Of a stretch of 64,000 nt of DNA, positions 22,881 to 34,690 are shown one piece after another. The stretch covers positions 1 to 64,000 of the forward strand of contig SVST01000007.1 in assembly GCA_015064155.1 (NCBI GenBank), read 5' to 3'. The stretch is from Oscillospiraceae bacterium. GTDB taxonomy: Bacteria > Bacillota > Clostridia > Oscillospirales > CAG-272. A program made the position numbers and the translations under genes. Under the pieces are notes generated by a model, which did not search any database, was not told where the DNA came from, and saw only the letters and a program-made list of their open reading frames with translations. Positions within the stretch are counted from its first letter, which is position 1. Each line of letters begins with the position of its first letter.

Positions 22881-24389
22881 ATGAAAAAATTATGTATCAT
22901 GCTATTGCTACTCGGCTTAGTTCTTGGTTGCCTATACGGTTGCGGAGCCGAAAGTGATGACCCATCTGTAACGACGGATGAAAAGACCGATGCATCGAGC
23001 TTGGATGATGCTTCATTGTCTGACGAGCCTATGTCTTCCGACGAGCCTACGTCTTCCGAAGAGCCTGCGTCTTCCGAGGAGCCTGAATCTTCCGAGGAAC
23101 CTGAATCTTCCGAGGAACCTGAATCTTCCAACGAGCCTGCGTCTTCCGAAGAGCCCGAATCTTCCGAGGAACCTGAATCTTCCAACGAGCCTGCGTCTTC
23201 CGAAGAGCCCGAATCTTCCGAGGAGCCCGAATCTTCCAACGAGCCTGCGTCTTCCGAGGAGCCTGCATCTTCCGAAGAGCCTACGTCTTCCGAAGAGCCT
23301 ACGTCTTCCGAAGAGCCTATGTCTTCCGAAGAGCCTACGTCTTCCGAAGAGCCGACAACTTCCGATGATCCCTCTATAAAAGCCGTTTTGGCAGATCGTC
23401 CGTACGGCAATGCAGAAGAAAAGGCTGCATGGTTGGAAGGCTTGGGACTTCCCGATGAGAAGCCTACGCAAGCAGTTCCTTACGAGCTGTTAGATTATAC
23501 AGCAGGCACGAGTGCTCCTGTTAACCGCCCCTATTTCTATGATTCCGCGCTGTTTACCAATGTTGCCGAGGTGGAAGCCTATTTTACAAAGGACGGCTCG
23601 GTTTTGGATTCTTGCCTTGCTGTTTACGAGCAGCTGAAAGCCGTTGATTATACGAAAAAGGTTGTGTTGCTGATGTCGGATTGGGTATCGGAGTTGGAAA
23701 GCCGAGAATTTATCGGTTTGGTTCGCCATGAAAAACTTCTGATTGCAACGCATACCACGGATTACGAAGGCGTAATTGACGGTGTTTTGGTAGGGACTCC
23801 CACTTATGTCTACTGGGGTTACCTGATGGTAATCGATCGCGCTGATCTTCCCGAAAACCCGGAAGATATGGTGATTTGCAAGTGCTTTGAGTATACCAAT
23901 CTCGGTGATCCTACCAACAAGGAAAGCATGGAATATCCCAACGTGCACGCGCTTACGAATTACTATGAGTTTGTAACCGAACCTGCAGTTTCCGATGTGC
24001 CTGAAAATATTTGCGCCGTTTATGTAAACGGTGAGAAACTTGATACGTATGGCTTTTACAATGAGGATCATTTGCTGGGACTTCCGTTTCTATCCATCGT
24101 GAAAGCACTGAATGACGCAACTGTAACTTGGACGTCGGACGAAGAAGTGACGGTTCTGTATCGCGGAAAAACGTATGTTTTGAATGTGACCCGCCGCGTT
24201 ATTGAATATGAGGGACGTAATATATTGTTGGAACCCCCCGGAAATACGTTTGATCTTCTTTTTGAAGTGAGATCTGAGGAGGTCTTTATTGAGCGTGTAT
24301 GGTTGTATATGGTTTGGCGATATATGGATGTTTCCGAGACACTTGAATCACAGTCGATTTATATTCAAGAAACTCCAATTGTAGAGTAA
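22881..24389 (+). CDS. Lipoprotein with a six-residue SSEEPx repeat stalk and copper-amine-oxidase-N-like C-terminus
   Basis: The protein has 502 residues from ATG at 22881, 6 nt after AGGAGG; an earlier in-frame ATG precedes that site. A signal helix and Cys in GCLYGC predict a lipoprotein. Residues 45-165 are about 20 copies of SSEEP plus A, E, T or M. The following 170 residues are unrecognised (VDYTKKVVLLMSDWVSEL, LLIATHTTDYEG). Near the C-terminus, CAVYVNGEKLD ... LPFLSIVKALNDATVTWTSD and VTVLYRGKTYVLNV resemble a stalk domain like copper amine oxidase N-domain 1. A wall-spanning spacer carrying an extracellular module is inferred. It is monocistronic between a terminator and a terminator. 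Confidence 0.8.
   Translation: MKKLCIMLLLLGLVLGCLYGCGAESDDPSVTTDEKTDASSLDDASLSDEPMSSDEPTSSEEPASSEEPESSEEPESSEEPESSNEPASSEEPESSEEPESSNEPASSEEPESSEEPESSNEPASSEEPASSEEPTSSEEPTSSEEPMSSEEPTSSEEPTTSDDPSIKAVLADRPYGNAEEKAAWLEGLGLPDEKPTQAVPYELLDYTAGTSAPVNRPYFYDSALFTNVAEVEAYFTKDGSVLDSCLAVYEQLKAVDYTKKVVLLMSDWVSELESREFIGLVRHEKLLIATHTTDYEGVIDGVLVGTPTYVYWGYLMVIDRADLPENPEDMVICKCFEYTNLGDPTNKESMEYPNVHALTNYYEFVTEPAVSDVPENICAVYVNGEKLDTYGFYNEDHLLGLPFLSIVKALNDATVTWTSDEEVTVLYRGKTYVLNVTRRVIEYEGRNILLEPPGNTFDLLFEVRSEEVFIERVWLYMVWRYMDVSETLESQSIYIQETPIVE
23019..23371 (+). repeat. 18-bp in-frame tandem repeat array
   Basis: About 20 units related to gcgtcttccgaagagcct encode SSEEP plus one variable residue. Some higher-order repetition is visible (a block of SSEEPE units with SSNEPA recurs three times), typical of expansion by slippage or recombination. 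Confidence 0.9.
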
Positions 24390-24406
24390 GGAAATAAAAT
24401 AATTTT

Positions 24407-24446
24407 CACGGGGGCTGTCGCATTGCGGCAGCCCCCGTGGGATTTT
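24407..24446. terminator. Bidirectional terminator between the lipoprotein and lacZ
   Basis: A strong GC stem CACGGGGGCTG/CAGCCCCCGTG, extended by GTCGC/GCGGC, with T-rich sequence on both sides. Confidence 0.85.
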
Positions 24447-24447
24447 C

Positions 24448-27600
<3,153 letters not shown>

Positions 27601-27630
27601 TTAATCTCTTTCAATAAAACATACACCTTA

Positions 27631-27659
27631 ATTATGCCATATCGGTGGCATTCTGTCAA
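27631..27659 (-). promoter_or_regulatory. Promoter of lacZ with a dyad in the spacer
   Basis: TTGACA (27654-27659) and CATAAT (27631-27636) on the minus strand, 17-bp spacer. A dyad TGCCA-N6-TGGCA (27635-27650) lies across the spacer and could be an operator. Confidence 0.78.
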
Positions 27660-27713
27660 GTGTGAATGTTGGATTATTTTCCGAATTTCCAAAATTATTT
27701 TCCGAAAAGCAAA

Positions 27714-27750
27714 GGGACGGGAAACACCCCCACGTGTATCCCGTCCCAAT
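27714..27750 (-). terminator. Terminator of the rubrerythrin gene
   Basis: GGGACGGG (27714-27721) pairs with CCCGTCCC (27740-27747), with inner ACAC/GTGT. On the minus strand it is followed by TTTGCTTTTC. Confidence 0.75.
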
Positions 27751-27772
27751 TCTTGCGATTGAATCAAAGCAA

Positions 27773-28315
27773 TCAGTAGTTTTCTTTGTGAAGCTCGAAG
27801 TATGCCTGCGGATGCTTGCAAACGGGGCAGACCTCGGGAGCCTTGGTTCCCATCATGATATGACCGCAGTTACGGCATTCCCAAACCTCTACGCCACTCT
27901 TTTCGAAAACTGCCTTGGTTTCAACGTTCTTGAGCAGAGCGCGGTAACGCTCCTCGTGCGTTTTTTCGATTGCGGCAACAGCGCGGAACTGTGCGGCGAG
28001 ATCAAGGAAGCCCTCTTCCTCGGCATCCTTTGCAAAGCCGTCGTACATATCGGTCCACTCGTAGTTTTCGCCCTCGGCAGCGTGCAAAAGATTCTGTGCG
28101 GTGTCACCCAGCTCACCCAAAGCCTTGAACCACAGCTTTGCGTGCTCCTTTTCGTTCTCGGCGGTCTGCAAAAAGAGTGCGGCGATCTGCTCGTAACCGG
28201 CCTTCTTTGCAACCGATGCGAAGTAGGTGTATTTGTTTCTTGCCTGAGATTCGCCCGCAAAGGCCTCCCAAAGATTCTTTTCGGTTTTCGTGCCTGCATA
28301 TTTATTGGTTGCCAT
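27773..28315 (-). CDS. rbr: Rubrerythrin
   Basis: The protein has 180 residues from ATG at 28315 (AAAAGGAGAATTTC upstream); in-frame ATGs further 5' precede the binding site. The ferritin-like diiron domain has the Glu and ExxH ligands ([40 protein letters not shown]). A rubredoxin-like C-terminus has CRNCGH and CPVCKH. Rubrerythrin reduces hydrogen peroxide in anaerobes and so belongs to oxidative-stress defence. It has its own near-consensus promoter, divergent from recG. Confidence 0.95.
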   Translation of the reverse strand: MATNKYAGTKTEKNLWEAFAGESQARNKYTYFASVAKKAGYEQIAALFLQTAENEKEHAKLWFKALGELGDTAQNLLHAAEGENYEWTDMYDGFAKDAEEEGFLDLAAQFRAVAAIEKTHEERYRALLKNVETKAVFEKSGVEVWECRNCGHIMMGTKAPEVCPVCKHPQAYFELHKENY

Positions 28316-28352
28316 TTTGAAATTCTCCTTTTCGATATTGGATTGTACAATC

Positions 28353-28381
28353 ATTTTACCATAGCAAAAACCGATTGTCAA
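28353..28381 (-). promoter_or_regulatory. Promoter of the rubrerythrin gene
   Basis: TTGACA (28376-28381) and TAAAAT (28353-28358) on the minus strand, 17-bp spacer. No 7-1-7 PerR-type box is evident here. Confidence 0.8.
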
Positions 28382-28438
28382 GAAAATTCTGCCAATTTAC
28401 CGAAAAAAATTCTTTCCGCACCTCCACGCGTTTCTTGA

Positions 28439-28467
28439 TTGACAAACCGCCTTTTTTGCTGTATAAT
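28439..28467 (+). promoter_or_regulatory. Promoter of recG
   Basis: Perfect TTGACA (28439-28444) and TATAAT (28462-28467), 17-bp spacer. Confidence 0.88.
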
Positions 28468-28506
28468 AAGAGGGAAGAATCAACGTTTGAAAAAAGGAGG
28501 TGCGAT

Positions 28507-30666
28507 ATGGCAGACCTGCGGAATGAACAGATCACCGAACGCTCCCCCGTTACCGTGCTTGGCGGAGTGGGGAAGGCCCGTGCGGCGTACTATGCCAAAT
28601 TGGGGATTTTTACGCTTGGGGATCTCATTGCCCATTATCCGCGCGCCTATGAAAACCGTGGGGACGTGCGTCTGCTGGCGGATGCACGCACCGACGGAAA
28701 ATGTGCGGTGATCCTTACGGTTGCAACCGAGCCGAAAAGCGTGCGCCTGCGCAGCCATAAATCCTTTTTGAAGTTTCGCGCCTTCGACGACAGCGGAAGC
28801 TGTGAAATTACCTATTTCAATCAGGACTATTTGAAAAGCCGATTTCCCGTTGGCTCCGTGTACCGCTTTTTCGGAAAGGTGGAACGGGTAGGAAAGCGGT
28901 ATGCGATGACAGCCCCCGTTGCCGAGGCATGGACCGAGCATACGCCACTGCCACCCTTTTGTGCGGTCTACCGTATGACCGAGGGACTTTCGGGAGCGCA
29001 GATTGCCAAGGATATCGCCGCCGCACGGATGCTGCTGGAGCCGATTTCGGAAGACCCGTTGCCGATCGAATTGCGTGAAAAAAGAGGACTTTGTACCCGC
29101 GCGTTTGCAGAACGGAACATTCACAGTCCCGTTGATTACCATTCGCTTTGCACCGCCAGAAAACGCTTGGTGTACGATGAATTTTTCCATTTTGCGCTTG
29201 GTGCGGCAATGACCTACAAGCGTGCCAAGGCGCACGGAGCTCCCACTTGTGAAAACGGAGATATTACGCCCTTGCTTCGTCTGTTGCCGTATCGGCTGAC
29301 CCGAGCGCAGGAGCGCGCGATTGCCGATATTCGGCGCGATATGGCGTGTGACGTTCCCATGAGCCGAATCGTGGTTGGTGATGTTGGCTGCGGAAAGACG
29401 GTCTGTGCGGCAGCGGCAATGCTGATTGCTGTGCAAAACGGACGGCAGGCGGCACTCATGGCACCCACCGAGATTTTGGCGCGGCAGCATTACGAGGAGC
29501 TGTCGGCACAGTTTTCGGCAATGGGATATTCTTGCGAGCTTTTGATTGGTGCAACTACGGCTGCACAAAAGCGCAGGATCAAGGCGGCTCTTGCCGAGCA
29601 GGATCCCCAAAAGCGTTTGCAGGTGGTAATCGGGACGCACGCGCTTCTGAGCGACGGAGTTGAATTCGCCGCCCCCGGCTTGGTGGTCACCGACGAGCAG
29701 CACCGCTTTGGCGCACGGCAAAGGGCGCGGCTCTCCGAAAAAAACGCACACGCTCACCTTTTGGTGATGAGTGCCACACCGATCCCGCGGTCGTTGGCAT
29801 TGGTGCTGTACGGTGACCTGGAGCTTTCCAAGATCGATGAAATGCCCCCCGGCAGACAGCGCGTGGACACCTTTGCGGTGGATGAATCCTATCGCGAACG
29901 CTTGAATCGATTTATTGAGAAGCAGGTGAGCGAGGGCGGGCAGGTCTATATCGTGTGCCCCGCCGTGGAGGAAGAGGAAGCGGCTCCCGATGAAGTTACG
30001 CTGTCACAGATTTTTGAGGACGGTGTCAAGCAGGAGGTGCGCGCACCGCTGAAAGCCGCCGTGCAATACGCCAAGGATCTGGAATCGGTTTTCCCGAATC
30101 TCGGTATCGGCTTTTTGCACGGACGTATGAAAAGTGCCGAAAAGGATCGCGTGATGCAGGCATTTGCTCAAAACGAAATTCAGATTTTGGTTTCCACCAC
30201 CGTGATTGAGGTTGGCGTGAACGTTCCGAATGCCTCGTTGATGATCGTGGAGAATGCCGAGCGATTCGGACTTTCCCAGTTGCATCAGCTTCGCGGACGC
30301 GTAGGACGTGGATCGCGAAAATCCTATTGCGTGCTGGTGACGGCAGATACGGGAGCACTGGGAGAAAAGTCGCTGGCTCGTTTGCGTACCATGAGAACCG
30401 TGTACGATGGCTATACCATAGCGGAGGAGGATCTTACACAGCGAGGACCGGGTGACTTCTTGAGCACCTCTGCCGATGGGGCAGTGCGTCAAAGCGGTGG
30501 ACTTTCGTTCCGCTTGGCGGATGCGGGGGCGGACGTTTCGCTTTTGACTGCCGCTACGGAGGATGCACGTGCCATGCTTGCCGAGGATGCCGCGCTGAAT
30601 GCATATCCGCTTTTGAAGAACCGCTTGGATGCGGTCTTTTCCGTGGAGGACGGACTGATCAGCTGA
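28507..30666 (+). CDS. recG: ATP-dependent DNA helicase RecG
   Basis: The protein has 719 residues from ATG at 28507, right after AAGGAGGTGCGAT. The N-terminal wedge/OB domain covers about residues 15-160 (VLGGVGKARAAYYAKLGI, FRAFDDSGSCEITYFNQ). Helicase motifs follow: LTRAQERAI, Walker A GDVGCGKT (near 290), APTEILARQHY, DEQHRFG (motif II), MSATPIPRSLAL, VSTTVIEVGVNVPNA and QLHQLRGRVGRGS (motif VI). RecG remodels stalled forks and R-loops. The start of the preceding leader is AT-rich and contains only the promoter. Confidence 0.96.
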   Translation: MADLRNEQITERSPVTVLGGVGKARAAYYAKLGIFTLGDLIAHYPRAYENRGDVRLLADARTDGKCAVILTVATEPKSVRLRSHKSFLKFRAFDDSGSCEITYFNQDYLKSRFPVGSVYRFFGKVERVGKRYAMTAPVAEAWTEHTPLPPFCAVYRMTEGLSGAQIAKDIAAARMLLEPISEDPLPIELREKRGLCTRAFAERNIHSPVDYHSLCTARKRLVYDEFFHFALGAAMTYKRAKAHGAPTCENGDITPLLRLLPYRLTRAQERAIADIRRDMACDVPMSRIVVGDVGCGKTVCAAAAMLIAVQNGRQAALMAPTEILARQHYEELSAQFSAMGYSCELLIGATTAAQKRRIKAALAEQDPQKRLQVVIGTHALLSDGVEFAAPGLVVTDEQHRFGARQRARLSEKNAHAHLLVMSATPIPRSLALVLYGDLELSKIDEMPPGRQRVDTFAVDESYRERLNRFIEKQVSEGGQVYIVCPAVEEEEAAPDEVTLSQIFEDGVKQEVRAPLKAAVQYAKDLESVFPNLGIGFLHGRMKSAEKDRVMQAFAQNEIQILVSTTVIEVGVNVPNASLMIVENAERFGLSQLHQLRGRVGRGSRKSYCVLVTADTGALGEKSLARLRTMRTVYDGYTIAEEDLTQRGPGDFLSTSADGAVRQSGGLSFRLADAGADVSLLTAATEDARAMLAEDAALNAYPLLKNRLDAVFSVEDGLIS

Positions 30667-30773
30667 ACGGTTTTTGCGGCGGCAAAAGTTACAAAAATGG
30701 GATTCTTAAGACTGTTATTTGGAATCAATATGTAAAAATCGCAATAGAGGTCGATTTTTTTTCGACAAACCTA

Positions 30774-30802
30774 TTGAATTTTTTAGATGATTTTGCTATA
30801 AT
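30774..30802 (+). promoter_or_regulatory. Promoter of the GMP synthase subunit gene
   Basis: TTGAAT (30774-30779), a 17-bp spacer and TATAAT (30797-30802). The remaining leader is too short for a purine riboswitch. Confidence 0.78.
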
Positions 30803-30836
30803 GAATCATCAAACGTATAAAATGGGGGATATGAAT

Positions 30837-31841
30837 ATGCAAAGCAACGTACGTCCCGAAACCATGGCGCGCATCACGAATGCCGCGCTGGCAGAGGCTT
30901 TTATTGAGGAACAGGTTCGCGAGGTTCGCGCACAGGTTGGAGATAAGAAGGTGCTGTTGGCACTTTCCGGCGGAGTTGACTCCTCGGTGGTGGCGGCACT
31001 GTTGATCAAGGCAATCGGCAAGCAGCTCGTTTGCGTACACGTCAATCACGGACTCATGCGCAAGGGCGAGAGTGAGCAGGTGATCGAGATCTTCCGCAAT
31101 CAGCTTGACGCAAATTTGGTTTACGTTGACGCAACCGACCGCTTTTTGAATCTGTTGGCAGGAGTTTCCGATCCCGAGAAGAAGCGCAAGATCATCGGCG
31201 CGGAGTTTATCAACGTCTTTGCCGACGAGGCACGCAAGCTGGACGGTGTCGCGTTCTTGGCGCAGGGAACCATCTATCCCGATATTTTGGAAAGCATTAA
31301 GCAGGCAGAGGGTAAAAAGGCGGTTAAGTCGCACCATAACGTAGGTGGCTTGCCCGAGGATCTGAAGTTTGACGGACTGGTAGAGCCGATCAAGCTGCTC
31401 TATAAGGATGAGGTGCGTGTCGTCGGTGAGGCACTCGGACTTTCTCACGAGATGGTGTACCGTCAGCCGTTCCCCGGTCCCGGACTTGGCGTTCGTTGCC
31501 TGGGCGCGATCACGCGTGACCGCTTGGAGGCTTTGCGCGAGGCAGACGCCATCGTACGTGAGGAGTTTGCCAACAGCGGACTTGCAGGAAAGGTATGGCA
31601 GTATTTTGCGGTCGTGCCGGACATCAAGAGCGTTGGTGTGAAGGACGACAGCCGCTATGAGGGTTGGCCTGCAATCATCCGCGCGGTCAACACGGTGGAC
31701 GCAATGACCGCAACCATCGAGGAGATCCCCTACGAGGTTCTGCACAAGATCACCGCACGCATCACCGCAGAGGTCGACGGCATTAACCGCGTGCTCCTTG
31801 ATTTGACACCGAAGCCCGTCGGAACGATCGAGTGGGAATAA
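30837..31841 (+). CDS. guaA: GMP synthase, ATP pyrophosphatase subunit without glutaminase domain
   Basis: The protein has 334 residues. It aligns in mind with the C-terminal two-thirds of GuaA: LLALSGGVDSSVVAALL (PP-loop), GLMRKGESEQV, DPEKKRKIIGAEF, FLAQGTIYPDI, SHHNVGGLPE, RQPFPGPGLGVRCLG and DLTPKPVGTIEWE at the end. The N-terminal glutamine amidotransferase domain of ordinary GuaA is absent, and the 170 nt upstream cannot encode it. The enzyme would need a separate glutaminase subunit, as in archaea, or free ammonia. It makes GMP from XMP. ATG 30837 is 7 nt after GGGGGA; two in-frame ATGs just upstream are too close to it. Confidence 0.93.
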   Translation: MQSNVRPETMARITNAALAEAFIEEQVREVRAQVGDKKVLLALSGGVDSSVVAALLIKAIGKQLVCVHVNHGLMRKGESEQVIEIFRNQLDANLVYVDATDRFLNLLAGVSDPEKKRKIIGAEFINVFADEARKLDGVAFLAQGTIYPDILESIKQAEGKKAVKSHHNVGGLPEDLKFDGLVEPIKLLYKDEVRVVGEALGLSHEMVYRQPFPGPGLGVRCLGAITRDRLEALREADAIVREEFANSGLAGKVWQYFAVVPDIKSVGVKDDSRYEGWPAIIRAVNTVDAMTATIEEIPYEVLHKITARITAEVDGINRVLLDLTPKPVGTIEWE

Positions 31842-31954
31842 TTCTATTAATCAACTATGGTATAATAGCAAAACGGCGAACCTTTTGCCGCGCGGTGCAT
31901 GTTATGTTAGTGAGCGTGCGACCGCAATAGTTTATAGATAAGACGGGAATTTTT

Positions 31955-32884
31955 ATGGTTTACGAAAACATCTTACAAGCGATGGGGAATACCCCGATCA
32001 TCAGATTGCAAAAAATGGTTGACAGCGACAGCGCACAGATCCTTGTGAAATTTGAGGGCTTGAACGTTGGCGGCTCGATCAAAACCAGAACTGCATATAA
32101 TATGATCCGCGATGCCGAAAAGCGCGGACTCATCAACAAGGACACGGTTATCGTGGAGCCCACCAGCGGAAATCAGGGCATCGGTCTTGCTCTCGTTGGC
32201 GCGGTGCGCGGTTATCAAACCAAGATTATCATGCCCGACTCGGTGAGTGAGGAAAGACGGAAGCTCGTGCGCCACTACGGTGCGGAGGTCATTTTGGTGC
32301 ATGACGCAGGCAATATCGGTGACTGCATCGACGAGTGTGTCAAGCTGGCACTGAAAATGCGCGACGAGGATCCGAGGGTCTTTGTTCCGCAGCAGTTTGA
32401 AAACCCCGCGAATCCTTGGGTGCAGAAAAACGTGACCGCGCAGGAGATCCTTTCGCAGGTTGACGGTCCCATCCACGGCTTCTGCTCGGGCATTGGTACG
32501 GGCGGTACCATCACGGGTATCGGCGAGGCACTCAAGGCAGAGAATCCCGATATGGAAATTTGGGCGGTTGAGCCTGAGCATGCGGCAATTCTTTCGGGAG
32601 GCTCGATCGGTACGCATATCCAGATGGGCATCGGTGACGGTGTGATTCCCGTGATTCTGAATCAGTCGATCTTCAACGATATCTGCATCATTAAGGATGA
32701 GGAAGCGATCCGCGCGTCCAAGGAGCTGGCAAGCAAGGAGGGCATTATGTGCGGTATTTCCAGCGGTACGAACGTTGCCGCCGCGATCAAGCTTGCGAAA
32801 AAGCTTGGAAAGGGCAAAACGGTGGTCACCGTGCTTCCCGACACGGCTGAACGCTATTTTTCCACCCCTTTGTTCGACGATTGA
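31955..32884 (+). CDS. cysK: Cysteine synthase (O-acetylserine sulfhydrylase) family protein
   Basis: The protein has 309 residues, normal for CysK. Motifs: MGNTPIIRLQKM, FEGLNVGGSIKTRTAYNM with the PLP-binding Lys (about residue 42), EPTSGNQGIGLALV (substrate loop TSGNQG), GIGTGGTITGIGEAL (PLP phosphate loop) and GIMCGISSGTN with the Ser that holds the pyridine nitrogen. Most CysK proteins have Asp after the Lys (SVKDR); here it is Thr. It makes cysteine from O-acetylserine and sulfide. A TATAAT at 31861-31866 lacks a clear -35. The ribosome site is weak (GGGAATTTTT). A terminator follows. Confidence 0.88.
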   Translation: MVYENILQAMGNTPIIRLQKMVDSDSAQILVKFEGLNVGGSIKTRTAYNMIRDAEKRGLINKDTVIVEPTSGNQGIGLALVGAVRGYQTKIIMPDSVSEERRKLVRHYGAEVILVHDAGNIGDCIDECVKLALKMRDEDPRVFVPQQFENPANPWVQKNVTAQEILSQVDGPIHGFCSGIGTGGTITGIGEALKAENPDMEIWAVEPEHAAILSGGSIGTHIQMGIGDGVIPVILNQSIFNDICIIKDEEAIRASKELASKEGIMCGISSGTNVAAAIKLAKKLGKGKTVVTVLPDTAERYFSTPLFDD

Positions 32885-32892
32885 CCGTTTAT

Positions 32893-32922
32893 GGGGAGAG
32901 GCTTTTCAAAAGCTTCTCCCCT
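32893..32922 (+). terminator. Terminator of cysK
   Basis: GGGGAGAGGCTTT pairs with AAAGCTTCTCCCC, followed by TATATTTTTTT. Confidence 0.88.
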
Positions 32923-32932
32923 ATATTTTTTT

Positions 32933-32977
32933 CAATCCCTTTCAACGAGATTTTTTTCGTGAAAGGGATTGTTTTTC
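32933..32977 (+). terminator. Second hairpin, tandem terminator
   Basis: CAATCCCTTTCA (32933-32944) pairs with TGAAAGGGATTG (32960-32971), with an inner CGA/TCG, followed by TTTTTCG on the plus strand. Confidence 0.7.
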
Positions 32978-33006
32978 GTTGCATCACGCAGGATGGAACG
33001 ATGAAA

Positions 33007-33765
33007 TTACGTCAGCAGTGTCACCCCGAGGGTTTGAAATTCTTCTTTTGCTTCGTCGGAAAAGCTGCCGTTGGTGACGATATAGTCGGCAACCGAGATA
33101 TCGCTGATCTTGGCAAAGGCTTTGTGACCGAATTTGGAACGGTCGGCTGCCACGATACAGGTATCCGATTGCTCCAGCATGGCGATATCTACGTCGGATT
33201 CCTTGTTATAGTAGGTCGTAAAGCCGCGTTCCTTATCAATGCCGTCTACCGACAGAATCAGCTTGTCGGCATGGTATTTGCGCAGCTGCTTCACCGCGTC
33301 GTTTCCATAGGTAAACTGGTATTTCGTGTTTACCGCGCCGCCCACCAAAATGACGTTGTAATTGGGGTTTCCCGATGCCTCCAAGGCAATCGAGATCGAA
33401 TTGGTGACGATGCTCAGATTATAGTCGGCGGGAAATTTACGGAATACCAAAAGGGTAGTGGTTCCCGCATTGAGCATAATGGTATCGTTGGGACAGATCA
33501 TTGCCGCAACGCGCTCTGCGATCTCTACCTTTTCCTTTTGATTGGTTTCCAGACGTTGGTTGAGATTCATGCTGTAGTACGGCTTGTAGGAGCTGACGGC
33601 ACCTCCGTGCACGCGGGAGAGCAGTCCCTTTTTCTCCATGTCCTCCAAATAGCTGCGGATGGTTACCTCGGAAACGTCAAACAAACGGCTCAGCTCGGTA
33701 ACGCGAACCGAATCGTTTTCCTTTAACAGCTCCGATATTTTTTGCTTTCGTTGTTCTGCGGTCAT
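33007..33765 (-). CDS. DeoR/GlpR-family transcriptional regulator of the divergent isomerase operon
   Basis: The protein has 252 residues, with GAGGAAAAGGAT before ATG. The N-terminal winged helix is RKQKISELLKENDSVRV ... VSEVTIRSYLEDMEKKG, ending SRVHGGAV. The sensor domain has LNAGTTTLLVFRKF, VTNSISIALEA, ILVGGAVN and CIVAADRSKFG, as in GlpR/DeoR repressors that sense sugar phosphates. It is divergently transcribed from the TIM-SIS-YjbQ genes, so it most likely regulates them. The space between the two promoters holds an imperfect inverted repeat of the type TTCTTTC...GAAAGAA. Confidence 0.9.
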   Translation of the reverse strand: MTAEQRKQKISELLKENDSVRVTELSRLFDVSEVTIRSYLEDMEKKGLLSRVHGGAVSSYKPYYSMNLNQRLETNQKEKVEIAERVAAMICPNDTIMLNAGTTTLLVFRKFPADYNLSIVTNSISIALEASGNPNYNVILVGGAVNTKYQFTYGNDAVKQLRKYHADKLILSVDGIDKERGFTTYYNKESDVDIAMLEQSDTCIVAADRSKFGHKAFAKISDISVADYIVTNGSFSDEAKEEFQTLGVTLLT

Positions 33766-33812
33766 ATCCTTTTCCTCGCATCCTCGTTGGTGGTTTTACG
33801 GTATCTGCTATT

Positions 33813-33841
33813 AGTATACCATGTGCGCGCGTATTTGTCAA
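33813..33841 (-). promoter_or_regulatory. Promoter of the deoR-type gene
   Basis: TTGACA (33836-33841) and TATACT (33813-33818) on the minus strand, 17-bp spacer. Confidence 0.82.
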
Positions 33842-33852
33842 GTCTGCGATTT

Positions 33853-33895
33853 TCTTTCGTTTTCATTGTGAGATCTCCCAAAAAGAAAGAAAAAG
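33853..33895. promoter_or_regulatory. Candidate DeoR operator between divergent promoters
   Basis: TTCTTTCGTTTTC on the left and AAAAAGAAAGAAAAAG on the right are arranged as an imperfect inverted repeat around AGATCT. The position between the two -35 boxes suits shared repression (inference). Confidence 0.4.
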
Positions 33896-33907
33896 ACAAA
33901 AATTATC

Positions 33908-33936
33908 TTGACAAGATGACAAAGCTGTTGTATAAT
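33908..33936 (+). promoter_or_regulatory. Promoter of the TIM-SIS-YjbQ operon
   Basis: Perfect TTGACA (33908-33913) and TATAAT (33931-33936), 17-bp spacer. Confidence 0.9.
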
Positions 33937-33973
33937 AGGAACTGTGAAAAATTGTAAAAAGGGCGGTATGTAT

Positions 33974-34675
33974 ATGTATCAAGGATTTAAGATCAACCCT
34001 CCGTTTTTTGAGGTGGGACCCAAGGCAATTATTTGGGGCGAGGAAATGCTGGCACTGGCAAAGGTGATCGACAAAACGGCTATGAAGTACGACGTTGACA
34101 TCATCGTTACGCCGCAGTATACCGACATCAAGCTGCTTGCCGACAACACCGAGCGCATTTTGGTTTTTGCACAGCACATGGATGCACTGGTGCCGGGACG
34201 CGGCTTGGGAAGCGTACTTCCCGAGGCGGTGAAAGCTGCGGGTGCCGTGGGCGTTATGCTCAACCATGCAGAGAAGCCTTTGGATATGGAAACGCTGGAA
34301 AAAACGATTCGCCGTGCCGATGAGGTGGGGCTGGCAACCATCGTTTGTGCAGATACGGTGGAGGACGTGAAGCGGATTGCACACATGGCCCCCAACCTAA
34401 TCGTTGCCGAGCCCACTGATCTGATCGGAACGGGTACCACGAGTGATTCCAATTACGTGATCGAAACGATCAAGACCGTTCGTGACATCAACCCCGACAT
34501 TATGGTGCTTCAGGGGGCGGGAATCTCCAACGGACAAGACGTTTACAACACCATCAAGCTGGGTGCGCAGGCAACCGGCTCGACCAGCGGTATTCTCAAG
34601 GCGGCAGATCCCTACGCAATGGTTGAGGAGATGATCTACAACCTGAGAAAAGCGTGGGATGAGCTTCACCCCTAA
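33974..34675 (+). CDS. Triosephosphate-isomerase-like protein of the short (archaeal-type) form
   Basis: The protein has 233 residues from ATG 33974 (GGGCGG 7 nt upstream). The fold and length match short archaeal-type TIM rather than the 250-residue glycolytic TpiA. Catalytic positions are present: Lys in GFKINPP, His in FAQHMDALVPGRG and Glu in VAEPTDLIGTGTT, with the phosphate-binding GAGISNGQDV and SGILKA at the C-terminus. Clustering with a SIS isomerase and a DeoR regulator suggests a sugar-phosphate isomerase other than glycolytic TIM (compare the TIM-like EryH of erythritol catabolism). The substrate is unknown. Confidence 0.82.
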   Translation: MYQGFKINPPFFEVGPKAIIWGEEMLALAKVIDKTAMKYDVDIIVTPQYTDIKLLADNTERILVFAQHMDALVPGRGLGSVLPEAVKAAGAVGVMLNHAEKPLDMETLEKTIRRADEVGLATIVCADTVEDVKRIAHMAPNLIVAEPTDLIGTGTTSDSNYVIETIKTVRDINPDIMVLQGAGISNGQDVYNTIKLGAQATGSTSGILKAADPYAMVEEMIYNLRKAWDELHP

Positions 34676-34690
34676 AAAAGGCGGTGCAAC

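Noticed and set aside
22978..23379. Apparent CRISPR-like periodicity at the repeat arrays of the two lipoproteins
   Set aside because: Units are contiguous 18- or 21-bp coding repeats with no spacers and no cas genes.
30803..30836. Purine riboswitch upstream of guaA
   Set aside because: The leader after the -10 element is about 30 nt, and no aptamer core is present.
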